Shown: positions 40,500 to 48,213 of the stretch, one piece after another
How the letters are laid out: each line of letters opens with the position of its first letter
Numbering within the stretch: the first letter of the stretch is position 1
Notes under the pieces: generated by a model
What the model was told of the DNA's origin: nothing
Seen by the model: only the letters and a program-made list of their open reading frames with translations
Database searches by the model: none
Translations under genes and position numbers: made by a program
NCBI GenBank assembly: GCA_964478225.1
Contig: CAYZHM010000004.1
Span: 1 to 64,000, forward strand
Reading direction: 5' to 3'
Length of the DNA: 64,000 nt
Source: CAYZHM01 sp964478225
GTDB lineage: Bacteria; Pseudomonadota; Alphaproteobacteria; Micavibrionales; Micavibrionaceae

Positions 40500-41399
40500 T
40501 TAACTATAGAGCATAGAAAGGTATTTTTCGCCGCGGTCGCAGAGGAAGGTCAGGATTGTGCCGATTTCGGGGTGTTTTTCTTTGACCTTGCGGGCGGCCC
40601 AGAGATTGCCGCCGGAGCTTGGCCCGACGAAGAGCCCCTGTTCACGTGCCATGCGCTGGGCTTCGTTGATGGCGGTGGTGCTGTCGACGGAGATGACTTC
40701 GAAGACTTCTTTTTTATGGCGTTCGTAAATTGTGGGGACGAAGCCGTCGGAAATTCCCTCGATTTTGTGGTGCGCGACGATGCAGCATTGCAGGGTTTCG
40801 GATTCGGACGGTTCCATCGCGAAGGCTTTGAGATCGGGGTTGTGGAATTTGCGCAGGCCTTGGGCGACGCCGATTAAGGTGCCGCCTGTGCCGACGCCCT
40901 GGACGATGGCGTCGATTTTTACATTGGGGGGCAGTTCATTGGCAATTTCTTTGGCGAGCCATTCGCGATTTTCCTCGACGTTCCATTCATTGTCGAATTG
41001 CTGGGGGCAGTACCAGCCGGGTTGCTGGCCGAGGCGGATGGCTTCGGCGCGTGCTTCGCCGACCTGAAAATCGCCAATGAAGCGGACCTCGGCGCCGAAG
41101 CCTTGCGAGATTTGTGTGCGTTCGTTGCTGTAGCCTTTGGGGATGCAGACGACCATTTTATAGCCTTTGACGGCGGCGATCATAGCCAGCGCGTTGCCTG
41201 TGTTGCCGCTGGTCGATTCCACGATCGTATCGCCGGGTTTGAGGAGACCTTCGCGTTCGGCGCGTTCGATCATGAAATGTGCCATGCGTGCTTTGATCGA
41301 GCCGGAGGGGTTTTCAAACTCGCATTTGGCGAGGATACCGGGTTCGACTTCGATGAGCGAGGTGTTGCCGATGGTGGAGAGGATGTTTTTAGGAATCAC
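40500..41399 (-). CDS. cysM: cysteine synthase family protein (CysM/CBS-like)
   Basis: PLP-dependent beta-replacement enzyme, second of the window after cysK. 299 residues: NPSGSIKARMA with the PLP lysine, ESTSGNTGNALAMI, GVGTGGTLIGVAQ and GPSSGGNLWAA. It starts with GTG at 41399, eleven bases inside the end of mutS, so its translation is likely coupled to mutS. Whether it uses sulfide, thiosulfate or another nucleophile cannot be told. The SIKAR motif and length fit CysM better than CysK. Confidence 0.88.
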   Translation of the reverse strand: MIPKNILSTIGNTSLIEVEPGILAKCEFENPSGSIKARMAHFMIERAEREGLLKPGDTIVESTSGNTGNALAMIAAVKGYKMVVCIPKGYSNERTQISQGFGAEVRFIGDFQVGEARAEAIRLGQQPGWYCPQQFDNEWNVEENREWLAKEIANELPPNVKIDAIVQGVGTGGTLIGVAQGLRKFHNPDLKAFAMEPSESETLQCCIVAHHKIEGISDGFVPTIYERHKKEVFEVISVDSTTAINEAQRMAREQGLFVGPSSGGNLWAARKVKEKHPEIGTILTFLCDRGEKYLSMLYS

Positions 41400-44070
41400 T
41401 GCTGAGGTCTTTCAGTTTATAGAGAGCTTCGAGGGCGTCTCTGGGGGAAAGATTATCAGGATTTATAGATTTAAGGTAGTCGGCGAGTTCATTGGTTTGC
41501 AGTTTTTGCTGTGGCGGTTCGGCCATGGCGAAAAGCGGGAGGTCGTCGGCGAGCGAGGTGAGGCGGCCAGATTGTTCGCCGGACTGGAGGTGGCTCAGGA
41601 CTTCTTTGGCGCGGTTGATGACGGCGGGCGGGAGGCCTGCGAGTTGGCCGACATGAATGCCGTAAGATTGCCCGCCGGCGCCTTCGCCGACGGAATGCAG
41701 GAAGACGATGTCGCCTTGCCATTCCTTGACTTGCATGGAGTAAGAAGCGAGAGAGGCGAGCTTGGAGGTGAGAGAAGTTAGTTCGTGATAATGGGTTGCG
41801 AAGATCGCACGCGATTTATTGATGTCGTGAAGGTGTTCGACGCAGGCCCAGGCGATGGAGAGGCCGTCGAAGGTGGCAGTGCCGCGGCCGATTTCATCCA
41901 AAATGACGAGGGATTTTTCGGTGGCTTGATTGAGAATAGCGGCGGTTTCAACCATTTCAACCATAAAGGTCGAGCGGCCACGGGCGAGGTCATCGGACGC
42001 GCCAACACGTGAGAAGACGCGGTCGATAAGGCCGATTGTGGCTTGGCTTGCGGGGACGAAGGCGCCGGTTTGCGCGAGGATGGCGATCAAAGCATTCTGC
42101 CGTAAAAATGTTGATTTTCCAGCCATGTTGGGCCCAGTCAGGAGCCAGAGTTTTTGATTGTCCTTCAGGGTGCAGTCGTTCGGAACAAAGCTTTCGTTTT
42201 GAGATTTGAGAGCCGTTTCGACGACGGGGTGGCGACCGCCGATGATATTGAAGTCTTCGTTTTGCGTGAGGGTGGGGCGGATGTAATTTCTGTCGGTGGC
42301 GATTTGTGCATGCGCGGCGGCGACATCGAGGGCGGCGATGGCGGAGGATTTTTGCAATAAGGCCGCAGAGATATGGATGGTTTGCTCCACCAGTTTTTCA
42401 AAGATTTCGAGTTCCAGCGCCAAAGATTTTTCGGCGGCGGAAAGGATATCACGCTCGAGTTCGGCGAGGTGTGTTGTTGTGAAACGCGCGGCATTGGCGA
42501 GAGTTTGGCGGTGAATGAACGGGTTATCGTTGTCGCCTTTTTTGAGCATGAGCGTGTCCGCGTGGCGCGCGGTGACCTCGATGAAATAGCCGAGCACGTT
42601 GTTGTATTTGATTTTGAGCGTGTCGATTTTGGTTTGGTTTTGGTATTCGTTTTGCAGTTTGGCGATGAGGCGTTTGGCGTCGGTGCGCAGGGCTTTTATT
42701 TTATCGAGCGTTGGATTGAAGCCCTCTTTGATAAAACCGCCGTCACGGGCGAGGGCAGGGGAGTCTTCAGAGACAGCAGCGGAGAGCGTGTCTTGCAATT
42801 TTGAAAGTGCGGGATCTTCGGCGAGGTCTTTTAATATGGGTGCAAGGATTTCGCGTGCGGGTTCGTCGCTTTGGAGCGTGGCGCGGATTGTTGCGATTTG
42901 ATGCAAGCCGGAAGCGATTATCAGAAGGTCACGCGGGCTTCCACGTCCGATGCCAATACGGCTTAAAGCGCGTTCGATGTCGGGGACGGATTTGAGTGTT
43001 TCGCGGATGTGGGTGCGGATTTGTTTGTTGTCGTGGAAATATTGCACATAGTCCAAACGAGAGTTAAGGAGTGCTATGTCTGTTAATGGAGATGAAAGGT
43101 GAGACTGGAGGAGCCGGGCGCCCATGGGGGTGAGGGTCGCGTCGATGCAATCGAGGAGGCTGCCTTTTCTTTCGCCGGACATGGTGCGGGTGAGCTCTAA
43201 GTTGCGGCGCGTGGCGGCGTCGATTTGCATGGTGCCGCTGGGTTCAAGACGGCGCGGGATTTGCAGCGCGGGGATTTTGCCTTTTTGCGTGCGCAGGATG
43301 TAGTCGAGCAAGGTTCCCGCAGCGGTGATTTCAGCGCGGGAGAAGCCGCCGAAGCTTTCAAGGGTTTTGACGCCGAAGATGTCTTGCAGTCTTTTGCGTG
43401 CGTTTTCGCTGTCGAAGAGGGAATGGGGTTGGCGCGTGATGAGGGAAGGATTGTCCAGCGCGAGGGGCATTTTTTCGGAGATGAGAATTTCTTTGGCGTT
43501 GATGCGTTCAAGGTTGGTGGTTAGGGATTGGTGATTGGATGATTGGATATAAAAGGCGCCAGTGGAGAGCTCAAGCCATGCTATGCCGAGTTCGTTTGCA
43601 ATTTCCGCTATGGCGGCGATGTAGTTGTTTTCGCGGGCGTCCAGCAAAGAGTCTTCGGTTAATGTGCCTTGTGTGACGATGCGGATGACTTCACGGTTGA
43701 CGAGCGATTTGGAGACGGGTTTGCCTTCGCGCTTGGCGCGTTCCTTGGCTTCGTCTGGGGTTTCGGTTTGCTCGCAGATCGCGACTTTGTGACCCGCGCG
43801 GATAAGGCGTTCGAGATAGGGTTCGCAGGAATGGAAGGGGACGCCGCACATGGGGATGTCTGTGCCGTCGGTTTTGCCGCGTTTGGTGAGGGTGATGTCG
43901 AGAACGGAGGCTGCGGTTTCGGCGTCTTCGAAAAACAATTCGTAGAAATCGCCCATGCGGTAGAAAAGGAGTGTGCCGGGGTGGGCTGCCTTGATCGCGT
44001 GATATTGCGCCATCATCGGCGTGTGGTTGGTTTCAGGGGTATCTTCGGTTTTTAACGCAGGCTGGGGCAT
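41389..44070 (-). CDS. mutS: DNA mismatch repair protein MutS
   Basis: Recognises mismatches. 893 residues: N-terminal mismatch-binding domain with YRMGDFYELFFEDA near 37-50 (the Phe-x-Glu equivalent), connector, lever and clamp domains, and the ATPase with GPNMAGKSTFLRQ (Walker A) near 645, VFSRVGASDDLARGRSTFMVEM, LVILDEIGRGT (Walker B) and FATHYHELT. Length is normal for proteobacterial MutS. It heads a minus-strand run mutS-cysM-ferredoxin reductase-unknown genes. Confidence 0.98.
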   Translation of the reverse strand: MPQPALKTEDTPETNHTPMMAQYHAIKAAHPGTLLFYRMGDFYELFFEDAETAASVLDITLTKRGKTDGTDIPMCGVPFHSCEPYLERLIRAGHKVAICEQTETPDEAKERAKREGKPVSKSLVNREVIRIVTQGTLTEDSLLDARENNYIAAIAEIANELGIAWLELSTGAFYIQSSNHQSLTTNLERINAKEILISEKMPLALDNPSLITRQPHSLFDSENARKRLQDIFGVKTLESFGGFSRAEITAAGTLLDYILRTQKGKIPALQIPRRLEPSGTMQIDAATRRNLELTRTMSGERKGSLLDCIDATLTPMGARLLQSHLSSPLTDIALLNSRLDYVQYFHDNKQIRTHIRETLKSVPDIERALSRIGIGRGSPRDLLIIASGLHQIATIRATLQSDEPAREILAPILKDLAEDPALSKLQDTLSAAVSEDSPALARDGGFIKEGFNPTLDKIKALRTDAKRLIAKLQNEYQNQTKIDTLKIKYNNVLGYFIEVTARHADTLMLKKGDNDNPFIHRQTLANAARFTTTHLAELERDILSAAEKSLALELEIFEKLVEQTIHISAALLQKSSAIAALDVAAAHAQIATDRNYIRPTLTQNEDFNIIGGRHPVVETALKSQNESFVPNDCTLKDNQKLWLLTGPNMAGKSTFLRQNALIAILAQTGAFVPASQATIGLIDRVFSRVGASDDLARGRSTFMVEMVETAAILNQATEKSLVILDEIGRGTATFDGLSIAWACVEHLHDINKSRAIFATHYHELTSLTSKLASLASYSMQVKEWQGDIVFLHSVGEGAGGQSYGIHVGQLAGLPPAVINRAKEVLSHLQSGEQSGRLTSLADDLPLFAMAEPPQQKLQTNELADYLKSINPDNLSPRDALEALYKLKDLSSDS

Positions 44071-44122
44071 GAATCGGTTTTAGCATATGGAGCGCTCGTG
44101 GCACAGAGGCTGGATGATAAAA

Positions 44123-44148
44123 TATTGACAATATGCAAATCGTCAATA
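44123..44148. promoter_or_regulatory. inverted repeat TATTGAC-N12-GTCAATA (operator candidate)
   Basis: Perfect seven-base arms tattgac (44123-44129) and gtcaata (44142-44148), 35 bases before the ATG of the 44184 gene and upstream of its ribosome binding site. TTGACA within the left arm could also be a -35 element. It looks like an operator, but the protein that binds is unknown. Confidence 0.5.
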
Positions 44149-44183
44149 TAGTTGGATGATTATAACAAATTGGGAGGAACGTT

Positions 44184-44774
44184 ATGTCGCAAGAACATTT
44201 TTCTGATGCTGCTGCTGATTATGTGAGAAATTTTGAGTCCAAACATCAAGAGGTTTTGGAGACGATTAATGGGGCTTTGCGATTAGTGAATACTGATTTT
44301 GAGTCGATTAACGTTTCCAATCGTTTGAAAATTCAATCCGGAAAAGTTTTGTCTGAAGCGGGGAATGATCGTGAGTATCAAATTGGAAGTTATCGCGTTT
44401 TATCAGAATTAGCCAAGAGACTTTTAGGAAATGGTGAGGGGTTTCAGTTTGGTCCGCGTTGTGGTGAAATGGGTTCGCTTTTGCAGAGTATATCTATTCG
44501 TTATGATATTAAGGCGCCGGAAAAATCACGAATTAAAGTGAGTGTGGAGCGTGGGAAAGATTTTACTCTTGATCCGGGTGATGGGTTTCCCGATCCGGAC
44601 AGAGAGAGAACTATTGTGACGTATTCTTGTGGTGTGAAGGATCAGAAGCGTTTGTTTAATATTTTAATAGAAGAAATTTCTCTGCATCTTGATCAGGAAA
44701 AGGCTTTTCTTTTGAGGACGATTAGAGAGAAACCTTTGAGTTATGAAGACCGGCTTGATGCGGCGGCTTTTTAA
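44184..44774 (+). CDS. hypothetical protein, 196 aa
   Basis: An unrecognised soluble 196-residue protein, helical at the start (coiled-coil-like YVRNFESKHQEVLETING) then mixed, with several charged strands such as SRIKVSVERGKDF. GGGAGG lies seven bases before the ATG, an unusually strong ribosome binding site for this window, and a perfect inverted repeat lies just upstream. It ends tail to tail with dut, overlapping by four bases. The gene is more AT-rich than its neighbours. Confidence 0.65.
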   Translation: MSQEHFSDAAADYVRNFESKHQEVLETINGALRLVNTDFESINVSNRLKIQSGKVLSEAGNDREYQIGSYRVLSELAKRLLGNGEGFQFGPRCGEMGSLLQSISIRYDIKAPEKSRIKVSVERGKDFTLDPGDGFPDPDRERTIVTYSCGVKDQKRLFNILIEEISLHLDQEKAFLLRTIREKPLSYEDRLDAAAF

Positions 44775-45229
44775 TTCGTTCCGGTAGAGCCGAAACCGCC
44801 GGCGCCGCGGTTTGTTTCGTCTAAGGACTTCACCACTTCCCATTCGATATGTTCGTGTTTTTCAACGACCATTTGCGCGATGCGCATGCCGCGCTCGATG
44901 GTGAAGGGTTCTTTGCCGTGGTTGATCAGGATGACTTTGATTTCGCCGCGGTAATCGGCATCGATGGTGCCGGGGGTGTTGAGGACGGTGACGCCGTGTT
45001 TGATGGCGAGGCCGGAGCGGGGGCGGACTTGTGCCTCGTAGCCTTCGGGCAGGGAAATGGCAAGGCCGGTGGGGATGAGCGCGCGGTCGCCGGCGCCGAG
45101 TTCGATGGCTTCTTCGAGGGCTGCGGACAGATCCATTCCGGCAGAGAGCGATGTTTCATATTTTGGGAGTGGTAAACCCACAGCGTGCGGCAGGGGCATC
45201 AAGGCGACTTTGATTGCGGGGATGGTCAT
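44771..45229 (-). CDS. dut: deoxyuridine 5'-triphosphate nucleotidohydrolase
   Basis: Hydrolyses dUTP and supplies dUMP. The ATG at 45229 gives a normal 152-residue trimeric dUTPase: SAGMDLSAA, RPRSGLAIKHG, NTPGTIDADYRGEIKV, RIAQMVVEK and RGAGGFGSTG (the C-terminal motif 5). The longer frame (to 45295) is not supported. It overlaps the coaB stop by four bases, as in the usual coaBC-dut order. Confidence 0.97.
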   Translation of the reverse strand: MTIPAIKVALMPLPHAVGLPLPKYETSLSAGMDLSAALEEAIELGAGDRALIPTGLAISLPEGYEAQVRPRSGLAIKHGVTVLNTPGTIDADYRGEIKVILINHGKEPFTIERGMRIAQMVVEKHEHIEWEVVKSLDETNRGAGGFGSTGTN

Positions 45230-45858
45230 TGCATAAACTCCGTAATTTTTTTTACCAGGCGGGCGGCAACATCTTGTTTGCTTATGCGCGGCCATTCTTC
45301 TGTGGTTGTAGAGGTGATTAGATAAGCATGATTCTCATCGGCGCCAAATATGTTTTCAGAGATGTTGTTGGCGATGATCCAGTCGCAGGATTTGGACTTC
45401 AGTTTGGCCTTGGCGTTTTCAATCAGGTTCTCGCTTTCGGCGGCAAAACCGATGACGAGTTTTGGCCTTTGTTGATGGTTGGCTATAGTTTTGAGGATGT
45501 CCGGGTTTTCTTTGAATTGAATGACGGGAGGCCCGGCATATTTTTTGAGTTTTTGATCAGAATAGATCGGCGCCCAGTCGGCGACGGCGGCGGCGGCGAT
45601 GAAGATATCGGCCGGAAGGGCGCTTTCACAGGCGGTGAGCATTTCGTTCGCAGTTTGGATTTGGATGATTGGAATGTTGGAATGTTGGAATGTTGGAATG
45701 TTTACAGGGCCTGAAATTAAGGTGACATCCATGCCGGCATTGGCGAGGGCTTCGGCGATTGCGTAGCCTTGTTTCCCGGACGAGCGGTTGGTGAGGTAGC
45801 GGACAGGATCGATGGGTTCGTAAGTCGGACCTGCGGTGACGACGGCCTTTAAAGGCAT
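45226..45858 (-). CDS. coaB: phosphopantothenate-cysteine ligase, separate CoaB
   Basis: Second half of the bacterial CoaBC: joins 4'-phosphopantothenate and cysteine. 210 residues, with AGPTYEPIDPVRYLTNRSSGKQG at the start (written in two parts: AGPTYEPIDPVRY, LTNRSSGKQG), FIAAAAVADWAP and KLVIGFAAESENL, and ANNI near the Lys-rich end. In most proteobacteria it is fused to CoaC; here its ATG lies ten bases inside the end of coaC in another frame. An 8-bp tandem repeat (45671-45702) lies in the early coding region. Confidence 0.92.
   Translation of the reverse strand: MPLKAVVTAGPTYEPIDPVRYLTNRSSGKQGYAIAEALANAGMDVTLISGPVNIPTFQHSNIPIIQIQTANEMLTACESALPADIFIAAAAVADWAPIYSDQKLKKYAGPPVIQFKENPDILKTIANHQQRPKLVIGFAAESENLIENAKAKLKSKSCDWIIANNISENIFGADENHAYLITSTTTEEWPRISKQDVAARLVKKITEFMQ
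45671..45702. repeat. four tandem copies of ggaatgtt within coaB
   Basis: Four perfect 8-bp units at 45671, 45679, 45687 and 45695. On the coding strand they read NIPTFQHSNIP. As eight is not a multiple of three, gain or loss of one unit would shift the frame. Confidence 0.9.
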
Positions 45859-46397
45859 TTTTTGATGGCCTTCAAGATATCTTCGGGTTCAGACATGCGG
45901 CCCAGGCCGTATTCTCCGCAGGCCATTTCGCCTTTTTCGGGGCCGATGATTGTGACGCCGCGTTTTTTAAGGGTTTTCACGTTGTCCTGAGTTGCGGGAT
46001 GGTCCCACATTTTGTGGTTCATGGCCGGAGCGATGAGGATGGGTTTGTCCGCGGCGAGCAGTGTGGCTGTGGCGAGGTCGTCAGCATTGCCGTGGGCCAT
46101 TTTGGCGAGGATGTCGGCGCTCGCGGGTGCGACGACGACCAGATCAGATTCACGGGTGAGGCGGATGTGGTCGATGCCTGTGGGGTCGGATTTTGACCAG
46201 AGTTCGGTGTGGCATTCGTTTTCGCTGAGGGCGGAGACGCTGAGCGGTGTGATGAATTGTGATCCGCCTTTGGTGAGGATGGCGCGGACGCTGCCGCCGT
46301 CTTTGCGGATCAGGCGGATGAGTTCGAGACTTTTGTATGCGGCGATCCCGCCTGAGATAATGAGGAGGATTGCTGTATCTTTGAGTGTTTTAGCCAT
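45849..46397 (-). CDS. coaC: phosphopantothenoylcysteine decarboxylase, separate CoaC
   Basis: First half of CoaBC: FMN-dependent decarboxylation giving 4'-phosphopantetheine. 182 residues with VSGGIAAYK-like ISGGIAAYK, the catalytic His77 in GIDHIRL, APASADILAKMAHGNADDL, PAMN with Asn127, and Cys160 in EMACGEYGLGRM. The family end is complete, so this is a clean two-gene form. The coaB start overlaps its stop by ten bases (ATGCCTTTAA). Confidence 0.93.
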   Translation of the reverse strand: MAKTLKDTAILLIISGGIAAYKSLELIRLIRKDGGSVRAILTKGGSQFITPLSVSALSENECHTELWSKSDPTGIDHIRLTRESDLVVVAPASADILAKMAHGNADDLATATLLAADKPILIAPAMNHKMWDHPATQDNVKTLKKRGVTIIGPEKGEMACGEYGLGRMSEPEDILKAIKKCL

Positions 46398-46411
46398 GAG
46401 GGGGACTATAA

Positions 46412-46446
46412 AGAAAAACCCTGCTTAAGAAAAGCAGGGTTTTTTG
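46412..46446 (-). terminator. bidirectional intrinsic terminator
   Basis: aaccctgctt (46417-46426) and aagcagggtt (46432-46441), flanked by A on the left and T on the right, so it can end transcription on both strands. On the minus strand it terminates the Ala/Glu-rich gene (46479) before coaC. Confidence 0.85.
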
Positions 46447-46478
46447 CTTCATTTCCGATACCGGAAAATAATTCTTTA

Positions 46479-46913
46479 TTAGTGAGCTGGGTGCTCTTCT
46501 ACAGCTTCTTCAGCGGCTTCAGCAGCGGCATCAGTTGCTTCTTCAGCTTTGTCGGCAGCTTCTTCAGCAGCGTCAGCGGCTTCAGCAGCAGATTCTGGTG
46601 TTACTGTTGCATCTGTTGATGTCATTTCATCAACTGTGTTCTCAACTGCAGCAGCGGCGTCTGAGGCAGCTTCTGCTGTTGCGTCAACGGCTTCTTCTAC
46701 CATTGTTGCGGCTTCGTCAGAAGCGTTTTGGATAGACGAAGAAACGCCATCATATGTTTCTGTGAATTCACCAGCAGCTTCGCCCGCAGCAGGTTCCATT
46801 TGCGCGTAGTTTGCTCCATCTTGCGTCATGTTGTTGTAGATCGCGATGATCGCAACAAGACCGGCCGCAAGTACAACACCGGAGTAAACGATTGATTTAG
46901 TAAAGTTGCTCAT
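46479..46913 (-). CDS. Ala/Glu-rich membrane-anchored protein
   Basis: 144 residues from the ATG at 46913 (MSNFTKSIVYSG), with GGAAA ten bases upstream. One membrane helix at about 8-27 (VYSGVVLAAGLVAIIAIY), then about 115 residues made almost entirely of Ala, Glu, Asp, Thr and Val in approximate short repeats (AAEAADAAEEAADKAEEATDA). The tail is likely to form a long acidic helix outside the membrane, probably in the periplasm. It occupies the place where ubiB commonly lies between ubiE and coaBC. Function unknown. Confidence 0.75.
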   Translation of the reverse strand: MSNFTKSIVYSGVVLAAGLVAIIAIYNNMTQDGANYAQMEPAAGEAAGEFTETYDGVSSSIQNASDEAATMVEEAVDATAEAASDAAAAVENTVDEMTSTDATVTPESAAEAADAAEEAADKAEEATDAAAEAAEEAVEEHPAH

Positions 46914-47062
46914 GTGAGTTTCCTCTCCTTCCAAGCATATTAGTTTATTTTTGAATTGATTAGAGCCTACCTTTGCGCGACTAACGAGCCTTTGTCAATG
47001 GTAAAATTCTTATCTTGGGCGGAGCATACACAGAAGTTATGTAAAAAGTCAAGCAATCTTTT

Positions 47063-47812
47063 TTAGATTTTTAAGCCGCTGTGTATCGCTACGATGCCGA
47101 GATTAAGGTTTTTGTAGGTTGAGCGGGCAAATCCGGCCTTTTCCAGGCGGGTGACCAAGGCGTCTTGTTTTGGGAATTTTCTAATGGATTCAACGAGATA
47201 CTGGTAGCTATTCTTGTCTTTGGCCACCATTTGGCCAATTTGCGGGATGACTTTGAATGAGTAGAGGTCGTAGATTTTGGCAAGGAAAGGGTCTGGAACC
47301 TTGGAGAATTCGAGACAAAAGAAGCGGCCGCCCGGTTTGAGGACGCGGTGAGCTTCGACAAGGGCCTTATCGATGTGGGTGACATTGCGCAGACCGAAGG
47401 AAATTGTGTAGACATCGAAGCTTTCATCGGGAAAGGGCAAAGATTCTGCGTTGCCTGTAACCCATTCGAATTCGTTCAGCCAGCCACGGTCGATGGCGCG
47501 GGAGCGGCCGATATCCAGCATATGGTGAGTAAGATCACAGAGGGTGATATTAGCGCCTTCACCGATTTTTTTGCGCAGCCGGAACGCGATGTCACCTGTG
47601 CCGCCGGCGACATCAAGATATTTGAGGCCGAGGCGGGGGCGGATTTCGCGGATGAGACGGTCTTTCCACAAGCGGTGGAGGCCTCCGGACATGAGGTCAT
47701 TCATGAGGTCATATTTATCGGCGACGTTGTCAAAAACACCGTGAACGCGGGCGGTTTTTTCCGCTGGGGTGACTGTTTGGTTGCCAAATTGGGTGCGCTC
47801 GGGATTTTGCAT
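47063..47812 (-). CDS. ubiE: ubiquinone/menaquinone C-methyltransferase UbiE
   Basis: SAM-dependent C-methylation in ubiquinone (and menaquinone) synthesis. 249 residues: RVHGVFDNVADKYDLMNDLMSGGLHRLWKD at the start (shown in parts: FDNVADKYDLMND, MSGGLHRLWKD), LDVAGGTGDIAFRL for SAM, GNAESLPFPDESFD, and FGLRNVTHIDKAL. All typical. The neighbouring ubiB expected in this operon is absent here. Confidence 0.97.
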   Translation of the reverse strand: MQNPERTQFGNQTVTPAEKTARVHGVFDNVADKYDLMNDLMSGGLHRLWKDRLIREIRPRLGLKYLDVAGGTGDIAFRLRKKIGEGANITLCDLTHHMLDIGRSRAIDRGWLNEFEWVTGNAESLPFPDESFDVYTISFGLRNVTHIDKALVEAHRVLKPGGRFFCLEFSKVPDPFLAKIYDLYSFKVIPQIGQMVAKDKNSYQYLVESIRKFPKQDALVTRLEKAGFARSTYKNLNLGIVAIHSGLKI

Positions 47813-47893
47813 GGCTTTTAGTTAGCACAAAAACTTGCATATTACAGGGGAATTGTTGTATAAAGTTTTCATAATTCATAAGAGGTTTTATTA

Positions 47894-48157
47894 ATGTTTG
47901 GCTTGGAAAAACTTAGAGATATTTATCGGCGCATGGCGATGGTGCCTGGGTTTGATTTGTCTGGTAAGGATCTCGATTTTGTTCTGGACTTGCATGGGCG
48001 CAGAGTGGCATCGGAGCGCATTAAAGGCATGACGGCGAAGGCCATCATTATTGATGAGAATACTAAAATTTGTGACGCGGCGGGCCATGTTATATCGGAA
48101 AATCCATCTGTTCGTTACAAAGACGGGCGGGAATTTCTTGTTTGGGATCCTAAATAG
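47894..48157 (+). CDS. hypothetical small protein, 87 aa
   Basis: An unrecognised soluble 87-residue protein, basic, with FDLSGKDLDFVLDLHGRRVA in the middle and ending FLVWDPK. AAGAGG lies about nine bases before the ATG. It is transcribed towards murJ with a 56-base gap and may be cotranscribed with it. Confidence 0.65.
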   Translation: MFGLEKLRDIYRRMAMVPGFDLSGKDLDFVLDLHGRRVASERIKGMTAKAIIIDENTKICDAAGHVISENPSVRYKDGREFLVWDPK

Positions 48158-48213
48158 TCTTTCTTAAAATTTCACCTCTTTTTGTTTGTTTTGCTTCCTG
48201 CTAATGATGGGCC

